NCBI GenBank assembly: GCA_948579315.1
Contig: CAPAOL010000007.1
Span: forward strand, 30,895 to 94,894
DNA length: 64,000 nucleotides
Direction of reading: 5' to 3'
Source of the DNA: an uncultured Phocaeicola sp.
GTDB taxonomy: Bacteria; Bacteroidota; Bacteroidia; Bacteroidales; Bacteroidaceae
Shown here in pieces: positions 26,406 to 36,433 of the stretch; position 1 is the stretch's first letter, and every line of letters starts with the position of its first letter. A program made the translations under genes and the position numbers. A model generated the notes under the pieces. It worked only from the letters and a program-made list of their open reading frames with translations. It was not told the DNA's origin and made no database searches.

Positions 26406-27641
26406 ATGAACAGTAAAATTCCAAATATATATCCTTGGGTGGTAGTCGGATTGTTATGGGGAGTTGCTTTACTCAACTATATGGATAGGCAGATGCTCTC
26501 TACCATGCGGATTCCTATGATGGCAGATGTCCGTGAACTGGAATCGGCAGCCAATTTCGGCAGATTGATGGCGGTCTTCCTGTGGATATACGGACTGATG
26601 AGTCCCATTTCCGGGATTATCGGTGACCGTATGAGCCGCAAATGGTTGATCGTAGGAAGTTTGTGTGTATGGTCCGGAGTTACTTTCCTGATGGGATATG
26701 CCACTACTTTTGACCAGCTTTACTGGCTTCGTGGAATTATGGGAATAAGCGAAGCATTGTATTTACCCGCCGCCCTGTCTCTGATAGCTGATTTTCATCA
26801 GGATAAGACGCGTTCGCTGGCAGTGGGAATACACATGACGGGACTTTATGTCGGGCAGGCAATAGGTGGTTTTGGAGCTACTTTTGCTGCCATGTATTCT
26901 TGGCATAGTACATTCCACTGGTTTGGTATTATTGGTATAGGATATGGCGTCGTTCTGGCTTTTTTCTTACGGGATAAGGAAAGGGGAACTGTCTCTGCCA
27001 TACAAGAGAAAGTGAAAAAGATACCGGTTCTGAAAAGCTTGGGAATGTTGTTCTCCAACGTCTTTTTCTGGATTATCTTGTTTTACTTCTGCGTGCCGGG
27101 CACTCCGGGATGGGCGGCGAAAAACTGGTTGCCGACTCTCTTTTCTGAGAGCCTGTCTATTGATATTTCCGTGGCAGGACCGATGTCTACCATCTCCATC
27201 GCTTTATCTTCACTGTTCGGAGTATTAGCCGGCGGATATATATCCGACCGATGGGTGCTCAAAAATGTGCGCGGAAGAGTATATACGGGAGCTTTGGGAT
27301 TAGCTTTTATTATCCCCTCTTTATTGTTCATCGGATTCGGTCATTCCATTTTCGCATTGGTGATGGGAACGGTTCTGTTCGGAGCGGGATTCGGAATGTT
27401 CGACGCAAATAACATGCCGATTCTTTGCCAGTTTGTTTCAGCCCGTTACAGGGCAACGGCTTATGGTATTATGAATATGTGCGGAGTATTTGCGGGAGCG
27501 GCAATAACCAGTATCCTGGGAGAATCTACGGATGCCGGACATTTGGGACGAGATTTCGCGCTTCTAACAATATTCGTATTGATAATGCTGGTCATTTTGG
27601 TCACCTGTCTGCGACCTAAGACCATCGATATGAAGGATTAA
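26406..27641 (+). CDS. MFS transporter, probable sialic acid importer
   Basis: A 411-aa inner-membrane protein with about 12 helices. MFS marks are LNYMDRQMLS in helix 1, GDRMSRKWLIVG between helices 2 and 3, and LRGIMGISEALYLPAA. It is the anion:cation symporter type related to NanT and hexuronate carriers. Being 3 bp behind a sialidase and next to nanA, it most likely imports sialic acid. Substrate assignment rests on context. Confidence 0.85.
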   Translation: MNSKIPNIYPWVVVGLLWGVALLNYMDRQMLSTMRIPMMADVRELESAANFGRLMAVFLWIYGLMSPISGIIGDRMSRKWLIVGSLCVWSGVTFLMGYATTFDQLYWLRGIMGISEALYLPAALSLIADFHQDKTRSLAVGIHMTGLYVGQAIGGFGATFAAMYSWHSTFHWFGIIGIGYGVVLAFFLRDKERGTVSAIQEKVKKIPVLKSLGMLFSNVFFWIILFYFCVPGTPGWAAKNWLPTLFSESLSIDISVAGPMSTISIALSSLFGVLAGGYISDRWVLKNVRGRVYTGALGLAFIIPSLLFIGFGHSIFALVMGTVLFGAGFGMFDANNMPILCQFVSARYRATAYGIMNMCGVFAGAAITSILGESTDAGHLGRDFALLTIFVLIMLVILVTCLRPKTIDMKD

Positions 27642-27666
27642 TTTTCAAATTTTAATTTTATATTTT

Positions 27667-30600
27667 ATGAAAAACTCAATAAAGCATACGAATAAAATAT
27701 TATCGGTGTTATTTGCTTTTTTATTTATTTCCCTAAATATTCAAGCAGATGATATCAGTTCTAAAGAAATTAAAGTCTCTGGTATAATACAAGATCAAAA
27801 TGGGGTAGAATTACCCGGAGTTTCAATTTCAGTAAAAGGAATGGATAAAGGTACCATTACTAATATAGCTGGTGAATTCTCAATAATGGTTTCTCCTGAC
27901 GCTACTCTTATTGTTTCTTTTGTAGGAATGGAAACAAAAGAAATTGCAGTCAAAGGGCGTAGAAATATTGTCATTGTTTTGAAAGAAAGTTCTGTATTGC
28001 TTGATGAAGTTGTAGCTATAGGTTATGGAAAACAATCAAGGGCATTAATAACCAATTCTATTTCTAAGATAAATAAGGAAGAATTCCAGAAGGCACCTGG
28101 ACAGAATCCATTATTACAGTTACAAGGAAAAGTGCCTGGTTTGTCTTTACAGATTTCTAGTGGGCAGCCTGGAGCTGATCCTCAATTATTTATTCGTGGA
28201 GGAAGTTCAACTTCGCCGGAAAGTGATACGCCTTTAATAATTATTGATGGTATAATATCACAAGGTTTTAGAAATATATCAGATATGAATCCGGCAGATA
28301 TAGAATCTATAGAGGTCTTGAAAGATGCTGCTTCTACTGCTATCTATGGTTCCAGAGCAGCTAATGGTATTATTCTTGTCAAAACTAAATCCGGTCAGAA
28401 AGGGAAACCTGTTGTAAGTCTGCGATACACATACGGAGTGGAACAACAACCTCAGCGAATCCCATTATTGAATGCACGGGATTATATAACATTATCTCGT
28501 TCGAATATTGCTAAATTTAATCAGGCAGACTTAACTTATAATGGAAAAGAAGATCAGGCTAAATTTTTGAGCGGTTCATTTGGTATGTCAACCGGAAATC
28601 CTAGAAATTCAAAGAATACGCTTGAGTTTTTGGATGTTTATCTTCAAAAGTATGGTCAAGGTTACGTCAGTAACTTGTTGGAAAACGAAGGATGGCAGAC
28701 AATGGCAGATCCTGTTACAGGTAAACAACTTATTTTTCAGGATAATGACTTTCAGAAAGCCACCTTTACAACTGGGCAGAAGCATGAAATAGATTTGAGC
28801 ATTAGTGGAGGGACGGAAGCTATTAACTATTATGTAGGATTAAGATATTTGAATCAGGATGGTATTCTTCGAGGTACGAATTATAAGAATTACAGCGTTT
28901 TGTTTAATGGAAACTATAAATTGAGTGAAGCATGGAGTCTGTCTACTAAAGCTAGTTTGCAGGTGAGAGATGCTGTAGGAGGTGGAAATACAGTTAATAC
29001 CATATCACGAAGCATATTGACTCCACCAACTTATCGCTTGTATTATGAAGATGGAACTCCGGCTCCGGGTGAAGGAATTTCGTCTTTCAGAAGCAGATTG
29101 CATGAAATTTATTATAAGACTAACTATGATGATACCAATGTATATAGGACAACTTTCCAATTAGGTGCAATTTGGAATATTCTGCCTGGTTTGGTATTAA
29201 AACCTACAGCCTACTATTTCGGTACGGAAGGTCTAGAAAATTATTTTCAGGCAGATAATGAAACAACCGGAAATACAATTCGTCCGGCTTCTGCTAAACA
29301 TAATTTTGACAGGCATTTGCAGGGAGATTTAGTGCTTTCGTATGATAAGAAAGTGAAAGAACATAATATTGGAGTCGTAGCAGGTGCCAGCTATACTCAT
29401 GATTATAGTTATAGGCTTTCTGCAAGTGGCAGTGGTTCTTCCATAGATTTAATTCCGACATTAAATGCAACGGCAGATAGTACTCAGCGAGCAAGTTCGA
29501 CTAAAACAATGGAAGCCACTTTGAGTTATTTCGGACGTGTAAATTATGATTATAATGGCAAATATCTTTTCTCTATCAGTATGCGTGCCGATGGTTCTTC
29601 GCGATTTGCGGAAGATAATAAATGGGGATTTTTCCCGGGAGTATCTGCTGGGTGGAATATGCATCGGGAAAACTTCTATAAACCATTGGAAGCTATCGTT
29701 AGTCGTTGGAAATGGCGTGCTAGTTGGGGGCGCACAGGTAACAACAATTTGAGTGTGGCTAATTCGAGAGGAGAATATAAGATTACAGATACCAACTATC
29801 AGGGCTCTGTCGGCATATTAAATACAACATTGAAAAATGCGCAGTTGCGCTGGGAAACAACAGAATCCTATGACATTGGGGTTGATTTGGGCTTTTTCAA
29901 TAATAGATTAGGACTGTTAATCGACTATTACAACAAACTGACATTTGACAGATTGTATGATGAACCTTTATGGAGTTCTACCGGATTTAGTTCCATTAAG
30001 AGTAACTATGGATCTGTAAGAAACTCCGGAGTAGAGATTGAGTTGAATGCTACTCCTATTCAAACTAAAGATTTCTCATGGGATTTAGGATTGACATTTG
30101 CTTATAACAAAGGAGTGGTAGTAGACTTACCGGATAATGGAGAAGAAAGGCATCGTGTAGGAGGAAACTTTGTTTATGATCCTGCAACTGGAGGAACAAA
30201 AAAAGTGGGTGGTATTGCCGAAGGTGAGAGATTTGGCGGAAGATGGGCTTTTCATTACTTGGGAACATATCAGACTGAAGAAGAAGCGGCCAAGGCACCT
30301 AATGACCCGAACGCACAAGGAAGAAAGAAACATGCGGGAGATGCAATATTTGAAGATGTAAATAATGATGGACAATTGGACTCTAAAGACATGATCTTCA
30401 TGGGATATGTTCGTCCTGATAAAGTCGGAGGAATTATTAATACATTGAAATACAAAGGACTAACTGTACGAATCGTTATGGACTGGGCTATGGGGCATGT
30501 AATAGACAATGGCTTCAAAGGACAGATAATGGGTAGCTCACGTAATAATAATAATGCCATCAAAGAGGCAATGACCAATTCTTGGCAGAGTGCGAATGAT

Positions 30601-30951
30601 GGGAGCAAATATCCTAAATATACTGTTCAGAGCGACTATGATTATCAATATAGAAATCATATGAGATGGGATAATCAGATCGGGAGCTCTGCAAGTGGTA
30701 GTACTAATAATAGCTTGTATTTTAGCAAGGGAGATTACTTGGCATTCAGGGAAGTGTCTTTAAGTTATATGTTGCCATTATCTTGGATTAGAAAGATGAG
30801 ACTCAGTGCTGTGGAAGTTTTTGCAGGAGCGTATAATATTGGTTATATAAAAAAATATGATGGCATGTTTCCTGAAATATATACTGGTGTTGACTATGGT
30901 ATTTATCCGAGACCCAGACAATATAACATGGGAGTAAAAATTAATTTCTAA
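27667..30951 (+). CDS. SusC-type TonB-dependent outer-membrane transporter
   Basis: A 1094-aa outer-membrane importer. There is a signal peptide (to about residue 28), then a carboxypeptidase-like domain (VSGIIQDQNGVELPGVSISV). The TonB box region (LDEVVAIGYGKQ) is followed by a plug (LQGKVPGLSLQISSGQPGAD, LKDAASTAIYGSRAANGIIL) and a 22-strand barrel. There is no STN domain, so no direct anti-sigma link. It pairs with the SusD 19 bp downstream to bring sialic acid or sialoglycan pieces into the periplasm. Confidence 0.93.
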   Translation: MKNSIKHTNKILSVLFAFLFISLNIQADDISSKEIKVSGIIQDQNGVELPGVSISVKGMDKGTITNIAGEFSIMVSPDATLIVSFVGMETKEIAVKGRRNIVIVLKESSVLLDEVVAIGYGKQSRALITNSISKINKEEFQKAPGQNPLLQLQGKVPGLSLQISSGQPGADPQLFIRGGSSTSPESDTPLIIIDGIISQGFRNISDMNPADIESIEVLKDAASTAIYGSRAANGIILVKTKSGQKGKPVVSLRYTYGVEQQPQRIPLLNARDYITLSRSNIAKFNQADLTYNGKEDQAKFLSGSFGMSTGNPRNSKNTLEFLDVYLQKYGQGYVSNLLENEGWQTMADPVTGKQLIFQDNDFQKATFTTGQKHEIDLSISGGTEAINYYVGLRYLNQDGILRGTNYKNYSVLFNGNYKLSEAWSLSTKASLQVRDAVGGGNTVNTISRSILTPPTYRLYYEDGTPAPGEGISSFRSRLHEIYYKTNYDDTNVYRTTFQLGAIWNILPGLVLKPTAYYFGTEGLENYFQADNETTGNTIRPASAKHNFDRHLQGDLVLSYDKKVKEHNIGVVAGASYTHDYSYRLSASGSGSSIDLIPTLNATADSTQRASSTKTMEATLSYFGRVNYDYNGKYLFSISMRADGSSRFAEDNKWGFFPGVSAGWNMHRENFYKPLEAIVSRWKWRASWGRTGNNNLSVANSRGEYKITDTNYQGSVGILNTTLKNAQLRWETTESYDIGVDLGFFNNRLGLLIDYYNKLTFDRLYDEPLWSSTGFSSIKSNYGSVRNSGVEIELNATPIQTKDFSWDLGLTFAYNKGVVVDLPDNGEERHRVGGNFVYDPATGGTKKVGGIAEGERFGGRWAFHYLGTYQTEEEAAKAPNDPNAQGRKKHAGDAIFEDVNNDGQLDSKDMIFMGYVRPDKVGGIINTLKYKGLTVRIVMDWAMGHVIDNGFKGQIMGSSRNNNNAIKEAMTNSWQSANDGSKYPKYTVQSDYDYQYRNHMRWDNQIGSSASGSTNNSLYFSKGDYLAFREVSLSYMLPLSWIRKMRLSAVEVFAGAYNIGYIKKYDGMFPEIYTGVDYGIYPRPRQYNMGVKINF

Positions 30952-30970
30952 TTAAATAAGACTCATAATT

Positions 30971-32425
30971 ATGAAACAATTTAAATCAATACTATTAGGC
31001 ATTTCTTTATTCTTGTTACATTCGTGTAACTTACTGGATGTAGATACTGTTTCAAGCATTACCGGAGATGGATACTGGAATACAAAAGGCGATGTAGAAA
31101 GTTATATGATCGGTATTTATACCAAATTGCGCGATACATCGAATTCTACTCTTCATTTTGAAGACAGAGGAGATGCCTTTACAACAGGGCTGGAAGGTGG
31201 CCCTTCTAATTTATGGGCGCAAAACCTCACATCGCAAAATGGTTATAGCTGGTCGAGCTATTACTCTGTAATACAACATTGTAATATGTTACTGAAGTAT
31301 ACTCCCGGAATAGATTTTGGTGTAGAGGCTGATAAAAACAGATTATTGGCAGAGGCGTATTGTATCAGAGGGTATATGTATTTCTGTATTGCCCGGATAT
31401 GGGGGGATGCCCCTTTGGAACTGGAACCGACAGAAAGTTCAAATAAGCCTAAGTTAGCAAGAGAACCCGCGGAGGAAGTTTTGGCACGTGCTCTAAGTGA
31501 TGTAAATGCAGCAATCGATCTTTTTCCGGAAGAAAGTTATGCAAATGGAAAAGGAAGGGCATCGAAGCCGGCATGCTATGCATTGAAAGCCGATATTTTG
31601 CTATGGAAAGCAAAAGTGATGAATGGATCGGAACAAGATTTGAAAGATGTCATAACTTATGCGGATCTGGCAAGTAAAGGACTTTCACTGGAAGATAACT
31701 TTGCAGATATTTATGGAACTAAATATGGGAAAGAAGTGATATGGACTATCCATTTCGAAATTTATGAAAAGGAAGCTCAGTATAGTCAGAGTCTGAAGCC
31801 AAGAGATGTTTTTGTAGAAAAGGCGGTCAATAAGGATGAAATTCCTTATGCTAAAGGAGGAGCTCGCAGCACTTATGCACCAAGTCCGTTTTTGATAGGT
31901 CTTTTTAATGCTAATTCGGCAGATATCAGAACCAAAGACTCTTATATCACTGCAAAGGATGCGGACGGAAATGAAATAGGGACCTTTGATAATAAGATGA
32001 AGGGAACAAAAACAGAAGGAGATCGTACCTATGACTCAGATATAGTTATATATCGGCTTGCAGAGATGTATTTATTTAAAGCAGAAGCTTATGCGGCGTT
32101 AAATCAAACGCCACAGGCTATTATTGAACTGAATAGAGTCAGAAATCGTGCCAAGATTGGAACTTATAATGGAAGTACCAATAAAATAGCAGTGGAGAAA
32201 GAAATTCTGAACGAGCGTGCAAGAGAGTTATATCTTGAGAGGAAAAGATGGCCCGATCTTCTTAGATTTCATTATGGTGGAACGATTGATGTTTATCAGG
32301 AGGTCCCGAACTTAAAGAAAAAAGTCGATGATAATATTATCATTCCATTATATCTTGCAATCCCATTGAGCGATATAAATATCAATCCTAATTTAAAACA
32401 AACTCAAGGATATGAAAACCTATAA
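30971..32425 (+). CDS. SusD-type glycan-binding lipoprotein
   Basis: A 484-aa surface lipoprotein (LFLLHSCNLLD lipobox). Typical SusD parts are the GDGYWNTKGDVESYM start, the TPR-like EAYCIRGYMYFCIARIWGDA, RLAEMYLFKAEAYAALN, NERARELYLERKRWPDLLRF and the ending IPLSDININPNLKQTQGY. It caps the SusC barrel and binds the ligand. Its last 14 bases overlap the start of the second sialidase, so the two are translationally linked. Confidence 0.93.
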   Translation: MKQFKSILLGISLFLLHSCNLLDVDTVSSITGDGYWNTKGDVESYMIGIYTKLRDTSNSTLHFEDRGDAFTTGLEGGPSNLWAQNLTSQNGYSWSSYYSVIQHCNMLLKYTPGIDFGVEADKNRLLAEAYCIRGYMYFCIARIWGDAPLELEPTESSNKPKLAREPAEEVLARALSDVNAAIDLFPEESYANGKGRASKPACYALKADILLWKAKVMNGSEQDLKDVITYADLASKGLSLEDNFADIYGTKYGKEVIWTIHFEIYEKEAQYSQSLKPRDVFVEKAVNKDEIPYAKGGARSTYAPSPFLIGLFNANSADIRTKDSYITAKDADGNEIGTFDNKMKGTKTEGDRTYDSDIVIYRLAEMYLFKAEAYAALNQTPQAIIELNRVRNRAKIGTYNGSTNKIAVEKEILNERARELYLERKRWPDLLRFHYGGTIDVYQEVPNLKKKVDDNIIIPLYLAIPLSDININPNLKQTQGYENL

Positions 32426-33572
32426 GATTATTACATGTATATTTCTTTTTATAAGTATGTTTACACAAGCTTGTCAAAAAGATGATGAGACACAAGGAAA
32501 CCCAACTCCTGTTCCACCGGAAGAAGAAGTGCCTTCGTCCGAATTCAACTATATTTATAATCAAGGGACGGATGGTTTTGAACTCTATCGAATACCTGCT
32601 ATTGTTAAAAGTAAAAGCAATACTTTATTAGCTTTTGCTGAAGCTAGAAAAGCTCGAAGTAATGGAGATAGCGGAGATATAGATCTTGTAGTCAAACGTT
32701 CGTCGGATAATGGAAAAACATGGAGTAAACAGATTACGATATGGAATGATGGACAAAACACTTGTGGAAATCCCGTGCCTATTGTTGACGACAGAGGTAG
32801 AATACATCTGCTTATGACTTGGAATTTCCAGACTGATAAATGGGGAGCAATAACCAATGGTACCGGAGAAGACAGCCGACGTCCGTACTATACATATTCT
32901 GATGATGACGGCATTACTTGGGCGCAACCAGTTGAAATAACTTCTTCTGTAAAAAAAGAAAAATGGGATTGGTATGCTACCGGTCCGTGCCATGGTATTC
33001 AGATTCAAAAGGGAATACATAAAGGAAGATTAGTTGCTCCAAACTATTTTACAACTCGGGAGAGTGGAAAGGTCACGAGTTATTCTCACATCATTTATTC
33101 TGATGATTACGGAAAAACATGGAACCCAGGAGAACCTACTCCTGTCGGTGGTGTTGGAGAGTGTTCTGTAGCCGAGATAGGAGAGGGAACATTAATGTTG
33201 AATATGAGAGCAGATGAAGGCTTTTATCGGAAAAGTTGTACTAGCATGGATGGAGGACTTACTTGGTCTTCACCTCAAATTAGCATTGATCAAATAGACT
33301 GTAAGTGTCAGGGTAGTATATTATCAATAGGAGGAGCTGTTTTTCTTTCGAATGCTGCTTCCGCTACGGAACGTATTAATATGACTATCAAAAAAAGTAC
33401 GGATAATGGGAAGAATTGGAAGGGACAATATACAGTTTATGAAGGTAACTCTGGTTACTCTGATATAGTTGAGCTCTCTGATTCACAGATTGCTATTATC
33501 TATGAGGGAGGAGAAAAACGATATACGGATGGGCTGGCATTTAAAGTTGTTAGCATAAAATCAATACAATGA
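32412..33572 (+). CDS. Second exo-sialidase GH33, surface lipoprotein
   Basis: A 386-aa lipoprotein (lipobox FTQACQKDD, then a Pro/Glu linker), so likely at the cell surface. It has the propeller only, lacking the N-terminal domain of the other sialidase. Seen: the YRIP motif (Arg60), Asp boxes SSDNGKTWSK, SDDDGITWAQ, SDDYGKTWNPG, SMDGGLTWSS and STDNGKNWKG, NMRADEGFYRKS, and C-terminal GYSDIVEL and IIYEGGE. It starts 14 bp inside susD. It probably acts outside, with the longer sialidase possibly periplasmic. Confidence 0.88.
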   Translation: MKTYKIITCIFLFISMFTQACQKDDETQGNPTPVPPEEEVPSSEFNYIYNQGTDGFELYRIPAIVKSKSNTLLAFAEARKARSNGDSGDIDLVVKRSSDNGKTWSKQITIWNDGQNTCGNPVPIVDDRGRIHLLMTWNFQTDKWGAITNGTGEDSRRPYYTYSDDDGITWAQPVEITSSVKKEKWDWYATGPCHGIQIQKGIHKGRLVAPNYFTTRESGKVTSYSHIIYSDDYGKTWNPGEPTPVGGVGECSVAEIGEGTLMLNMRADEGFYRKSCTSMDGGLTWSSPQISIDQIDCKCQGSILSIGGAVFLSNAASATERINMTIKKSTDNGKNWKGQYTVYEGNSGYSDIVELSDSQIAIIYEGGEKRYTDGLAFKVVSIKSIQ

Positions 33573-33590
33573 ATTTAATACATTACTGAT

Positions 33591-35162
33591 ATGAAAAGAA
33601 AAACTATATATTTATTACGGTGTATTGTTGTGATATTGTTATTGGCTTGTTCTGAAGATGATTTGCAGTCCCTGCAAGCTGCTTTCGAATCAGATCTTCA
33701 GGAAGTCACAATCGGAGAAAGTATTACTTTCAAAGACATATCTACTGGTGACCCTTCTAAATGGAATTGGCGGTTCGAAGGTGGAGAACCAGAAACCTCA
33801 ATCTTATTTAGTCCTAATGTTGTATATAATAAGCCTGGAGTTTATTCGGTTACCTTGTCTGTTGGACGCGGAGAAGAAGCAAACGAAATGGTGAAGGAAC
33901 AATATATTACTGTTAACTATCCGTCGCAGATAACTGTTGACTTCTCTGCAGATAAAACTACTGCTACAAATGAAGATGTTATTTCTTTTAAAGATTTGTC
34001 CAAAGGACATCCGAATGAGTGGTTATGGAGTTTCACACCTAAAGAAGGTGGAGCAATTATCACTTCAACAGAACAAAATCCACAAATGACACTTTCTCCG
34101 GGAATCTATACTGTTAAATTGACAGCTAAGAATCCCAAAACGTCTTCAGACAAAGTAAGAGAGGATTATATTACTGTTATTGATAAAAATGCGATTGCCG
34201 CTGATTTTGGTGCACAATGCCGGAATACTTATGCCGGGGGATATATTAACTTCTTGGATAAGACATTAGGAACGGTTGAAGAATGGGAATGGACATTTGA
34301 AGGAGGTACTCCAACCAGTTCTGTAGAACAAAATCCTATAGTGCAATATAATAATCCGGGAAAATACAAAGTGACATTGAAAGCTAAAAACTCAGTAAAT
34401 AGCTCTACGAAAGAGAAAGAGGGTTATGTATATGTTGTTTCTGCAGAAAAGTTAGTATTGTATTTGCCATTCGATGGTGATAATAAAGATGCAGGTCCCA
34501 ATCAATTGAACCCTGAAGAGCTTACGGCAGGAGCTGGTTCCAGTGTATATAATTCTCAGGCGCGCTTTTCTGGAGAAAGTGCTGAATGTCGATTTGCAGC
34601 ACACTTCCAAGGCGACAAGCAAAATTATTCAATTTTGTCTATTCCTGAAGAAGGATTGAAGAATCATTATACGGATAGTGAATTTACAGTTGCATTTTGG
34701 GTGAAGGTTTCAAATATGACAGCTAAGAATGCAGTCTTTCATCAAGGTGTGGGACCTGGTGCTACTTACACCGATCCTGTGCCCAGACAAAGTTGGTTTA
34801 GACTTGATACCAGTGGTAAAACTGTTGTTTTCTGTGTAGAATACAAGGGAAAAGCAGGAAACTGGGCTGAATATGAAGGTAAACGAATGGATGACGGTGA
34901 GTGGCATCACTATGTATGTATTTATCAGAAAGTGGATGGAAAAAGAGATAGTTATTTGTATATCGATGGGCAGAAGGTTATTGAAAAGAAAGGGGGTGTT
35001 GACAAGGTGGTAGATAATTGGCCATACTATATTGGTTGTAACTATCGATTTACCAATGGAGAATTTGCACCTGAGAACTTCTTGAATGGATATCTGGATG
35101 ACTTTATTTTGTATAACAGAATATTGTCAGAAGAAGAAATACAAGATTTATACAATAACTAA
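33591..35162 (+). CDS. PKD-repeat/LamG surface glycan-binding lipoprotein
   Basis: A 523-aa lipoprotein (VILLLACSEDD). Three PKD-like beta domains follow one another, at about residues 30-110, 115-200 and 203-285, each with a KWNWRFEGGEP-like or EWEWTFEGGTP-like core. The C-terminal LamG/concanavalin domain (about 290-523) contains FTVAFWVKVSN, GEWHHYVCIYQ and GYLDDFILYNRILSEEE. It is not catalytic by sight; as the last gene of the locus it probably binds sialoglycans or mucin. A terminator follows. Confidence 0.82.
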   Translation: MKRKTIYLLRCIVVILLLACSEDDLQSLQAAFESDLQEVTIGESITFKDISTGDPSKWNWRFEGGEPETSILFSPNVVYNKPGVYSVTLSVGRGEEANEMVKEQYITVNYPSQITVDFSADKTTATNEDVISFKDLSKGHPNEWLWSFTPKEGGAIITSTEQNPQMTLSPGIYTVKLTAKNPKTSSDKVREDYITVIDKNAIAADFGAQCRNTYAGGYINFLDKTLGTVEEWEWTFEGGTPTSSVEQNPIVQYNNPGKYKVTLKAKNSVNSSTKEKEGYVYVVSAEKLVLYLPFDGDNKDAGPNQLNPEELTAGAGSSVYNSQARFSGESAECRFAAHFQGDKQNYSILSIPEEGLKNHYTDSEFTVAFWVKVSNMTAKNAVFHQGVGPGATYTDPVPRQSWFRLDTSGKTVVFCVEYKGKAGNWAEYEGKRMDDGEWHHYVCIYQKVDGKRDSYLYIDGQKVIEKKGGVDKVVDNWPYYIGCNYRFTNGEFAPENFLNGYLDDFILYNRILSEEEIQDLYNN

Positions 35163-35170
35163 AAACTAAT

Positions 35171-35211
35171 TGTGGAACTTCTCTTTTAATCAGTAAAAGA
35201 GAAGTTCCACA
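35171..35211 (+). terminator. Terminator closing the sialic acid locus
   Basis: A perfect 17-bp stem (35171-35187 with 35195-35211) around a 7-nt loop, 9 bp after the last gene. The right arm is followed by a weak T-containing stretch. Confidence 0.85.
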
Positions 35212-35231
35212 TTCAATTAAAATATCAGAAT

Positions 35232-35282
35232 ATGAAAAAACTTTTTCTATTATCAATGCTGGGTCTGCGATTGATATGTTAG
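35232..35282 (+). pseudogene. Stub of a signal-peptide-bearing gene
   Basis: An ATG opens a 16-codon frame, MKKLFLLSMLGLRLIC then stop. It looks like the beginning of an exported protein's signal peptide with nothing behind it. It follows the operon terminator and probably marks a gene lost by deletion. It could also be chance. Confidence 0.35.
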
Positions 35283-35417
35283 CATGAAACGAACAATTAG
35301 CTGTTTTGATTTATGGTTGGTATGGAGGATAATCTGGATTTGTTTATTATTTAATGGTGTAGTTGTCTTATTTATTGGGCCAATTCTGTATATTTGCAAC
35401 CATTATACTACAATATC

Positions 35418-35960
35418 ATGAAAATTATATTTATTAACACACTTCGTGTACTGATGCTTTTTATATTTATTTTCTCGTGTGGTATCAGTTGCGTTGTTTA
35501 TGAAGATACATTGGTTGACTGGTGGATACCTGTTGGAGTGGTACTTATAGTAGTGATAGCAACAATTCCTTTCTATAAAGGATGGATTTGGCTGACAACA
35601 ATGGATGATAAAGTAATTAATTGTTGTTGCCATTTGGTTTGTGTCGGTGCTATCAGTTGCGTATTGTTTCTTGGGGGAAATTACTGGTTCGCCGATTCTG
35701 CTTCCGCGCATGAAGAAGAAGTCATGGTACAGAATAAATATATAGAAACACATAAGAAAAGCCGTAGAGTCGGCAGACACCGTTATGTACCGGATGGCGT
35801 TCGTAAAGAATATTATTTGCAGGTAACTTTTGAAAATGGGAATGTAGAAACATTGCATGTATCTCCTTCTACTTATAATAAAACAAAGACAGGCCGGTCG
35901 AAGATTCTGACTCTGCAAAAGGGCTTATTTGGGCTGCCTGTAATTACCAAAGGACTTTAA
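35418..35960 (+). CDS. Small membrane protein of unknown function
   Basis: About 180 aa from the ATG at 35418 (MKIIFINTLRV), chosen because the upstream ATG adds residues that break the first helix. Three hydrophobic segments are visible: LMLFIFIFSCGISCVV, WWIPVGVVLIVVIATIPF and LVCVGAISCVLFLGG. A soluble basic C-terminal part contains KSRRVGRHRYVPDG and YYLQVTFENGNVETLHVS. I do not recognise the family. It ends where a thioredoxin fragment on the other strand begins. Confidence 0.6.
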   Translation: MKIIFINTLRVLMLFIFIFSCGISCVVYEDTLVDWWIPVGVVLIVVIATIPFYKGWIWLTTMDDKVINCCCHLVCVGAISCVLFLGGNYWFADSASAHEEEVMVQNKYIETHKKSRRVGRHRYVPDGVRKEYYLQVTFENGNVETLHVSPSTYNKTKTGRSKILTLQKGLFGLPVITKGL

Positions 35961-36080
35961 TAAAAGTCACGTCACCTTTAGAATGGGGTATATATTCTTT
36001 GCTAAGTTCTTCTAGAATCGGGTACATCACTTTACAAGGCTTGCACCAAGTAGCTGACAGAAACTCTTGGAAAAACTTCC
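35951..36080 (-). pseudogene. Thioredoxin gene fragment
   Basis: On the minus strand one frame reads KFFQEFLSATWCKPCKVMYP and continues ILEELSKEYIPHSKGDVTFI. That is a thioredoxin active-site region, with WCKPC at 36034-36048. There is no start codon, and the distal part of the fold is missing because the fragment runs into the end of the neighbouring plus-strand gene. A truncated leftover is the simplest reading. Confidence 0.7.
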
Positions 36081-36433
36081 CTCGGATAGTTATCGAACAC
36101 TAAAATTTGTCTATTAATCTTTGGAAGATATAAAATTAAGCACTATTTTTGCCACGATAAAATGAGTATTCACCCTTTAAAATTGATGGAAAGGGTATTA
36201 ATTATGTTAGAGTTATAATATTTTCAAATTAGGACTAAGTTGTCTCGTCGGGAAGATTAGGCTTTGCAACTTATTATTTTTTATATTGAACTGATGGTTC
36301 TTACATTGACCGCCATTCTACTAACGGCGGTAATGGTTGATTAGTCCTGCAATCACATTTTTTATTTCTTGAATAATTCACTTCAATGCTGTGAATGGAT
36401 GTTTTGTATCCGTTTCCGAAGCATTGGTAATAT

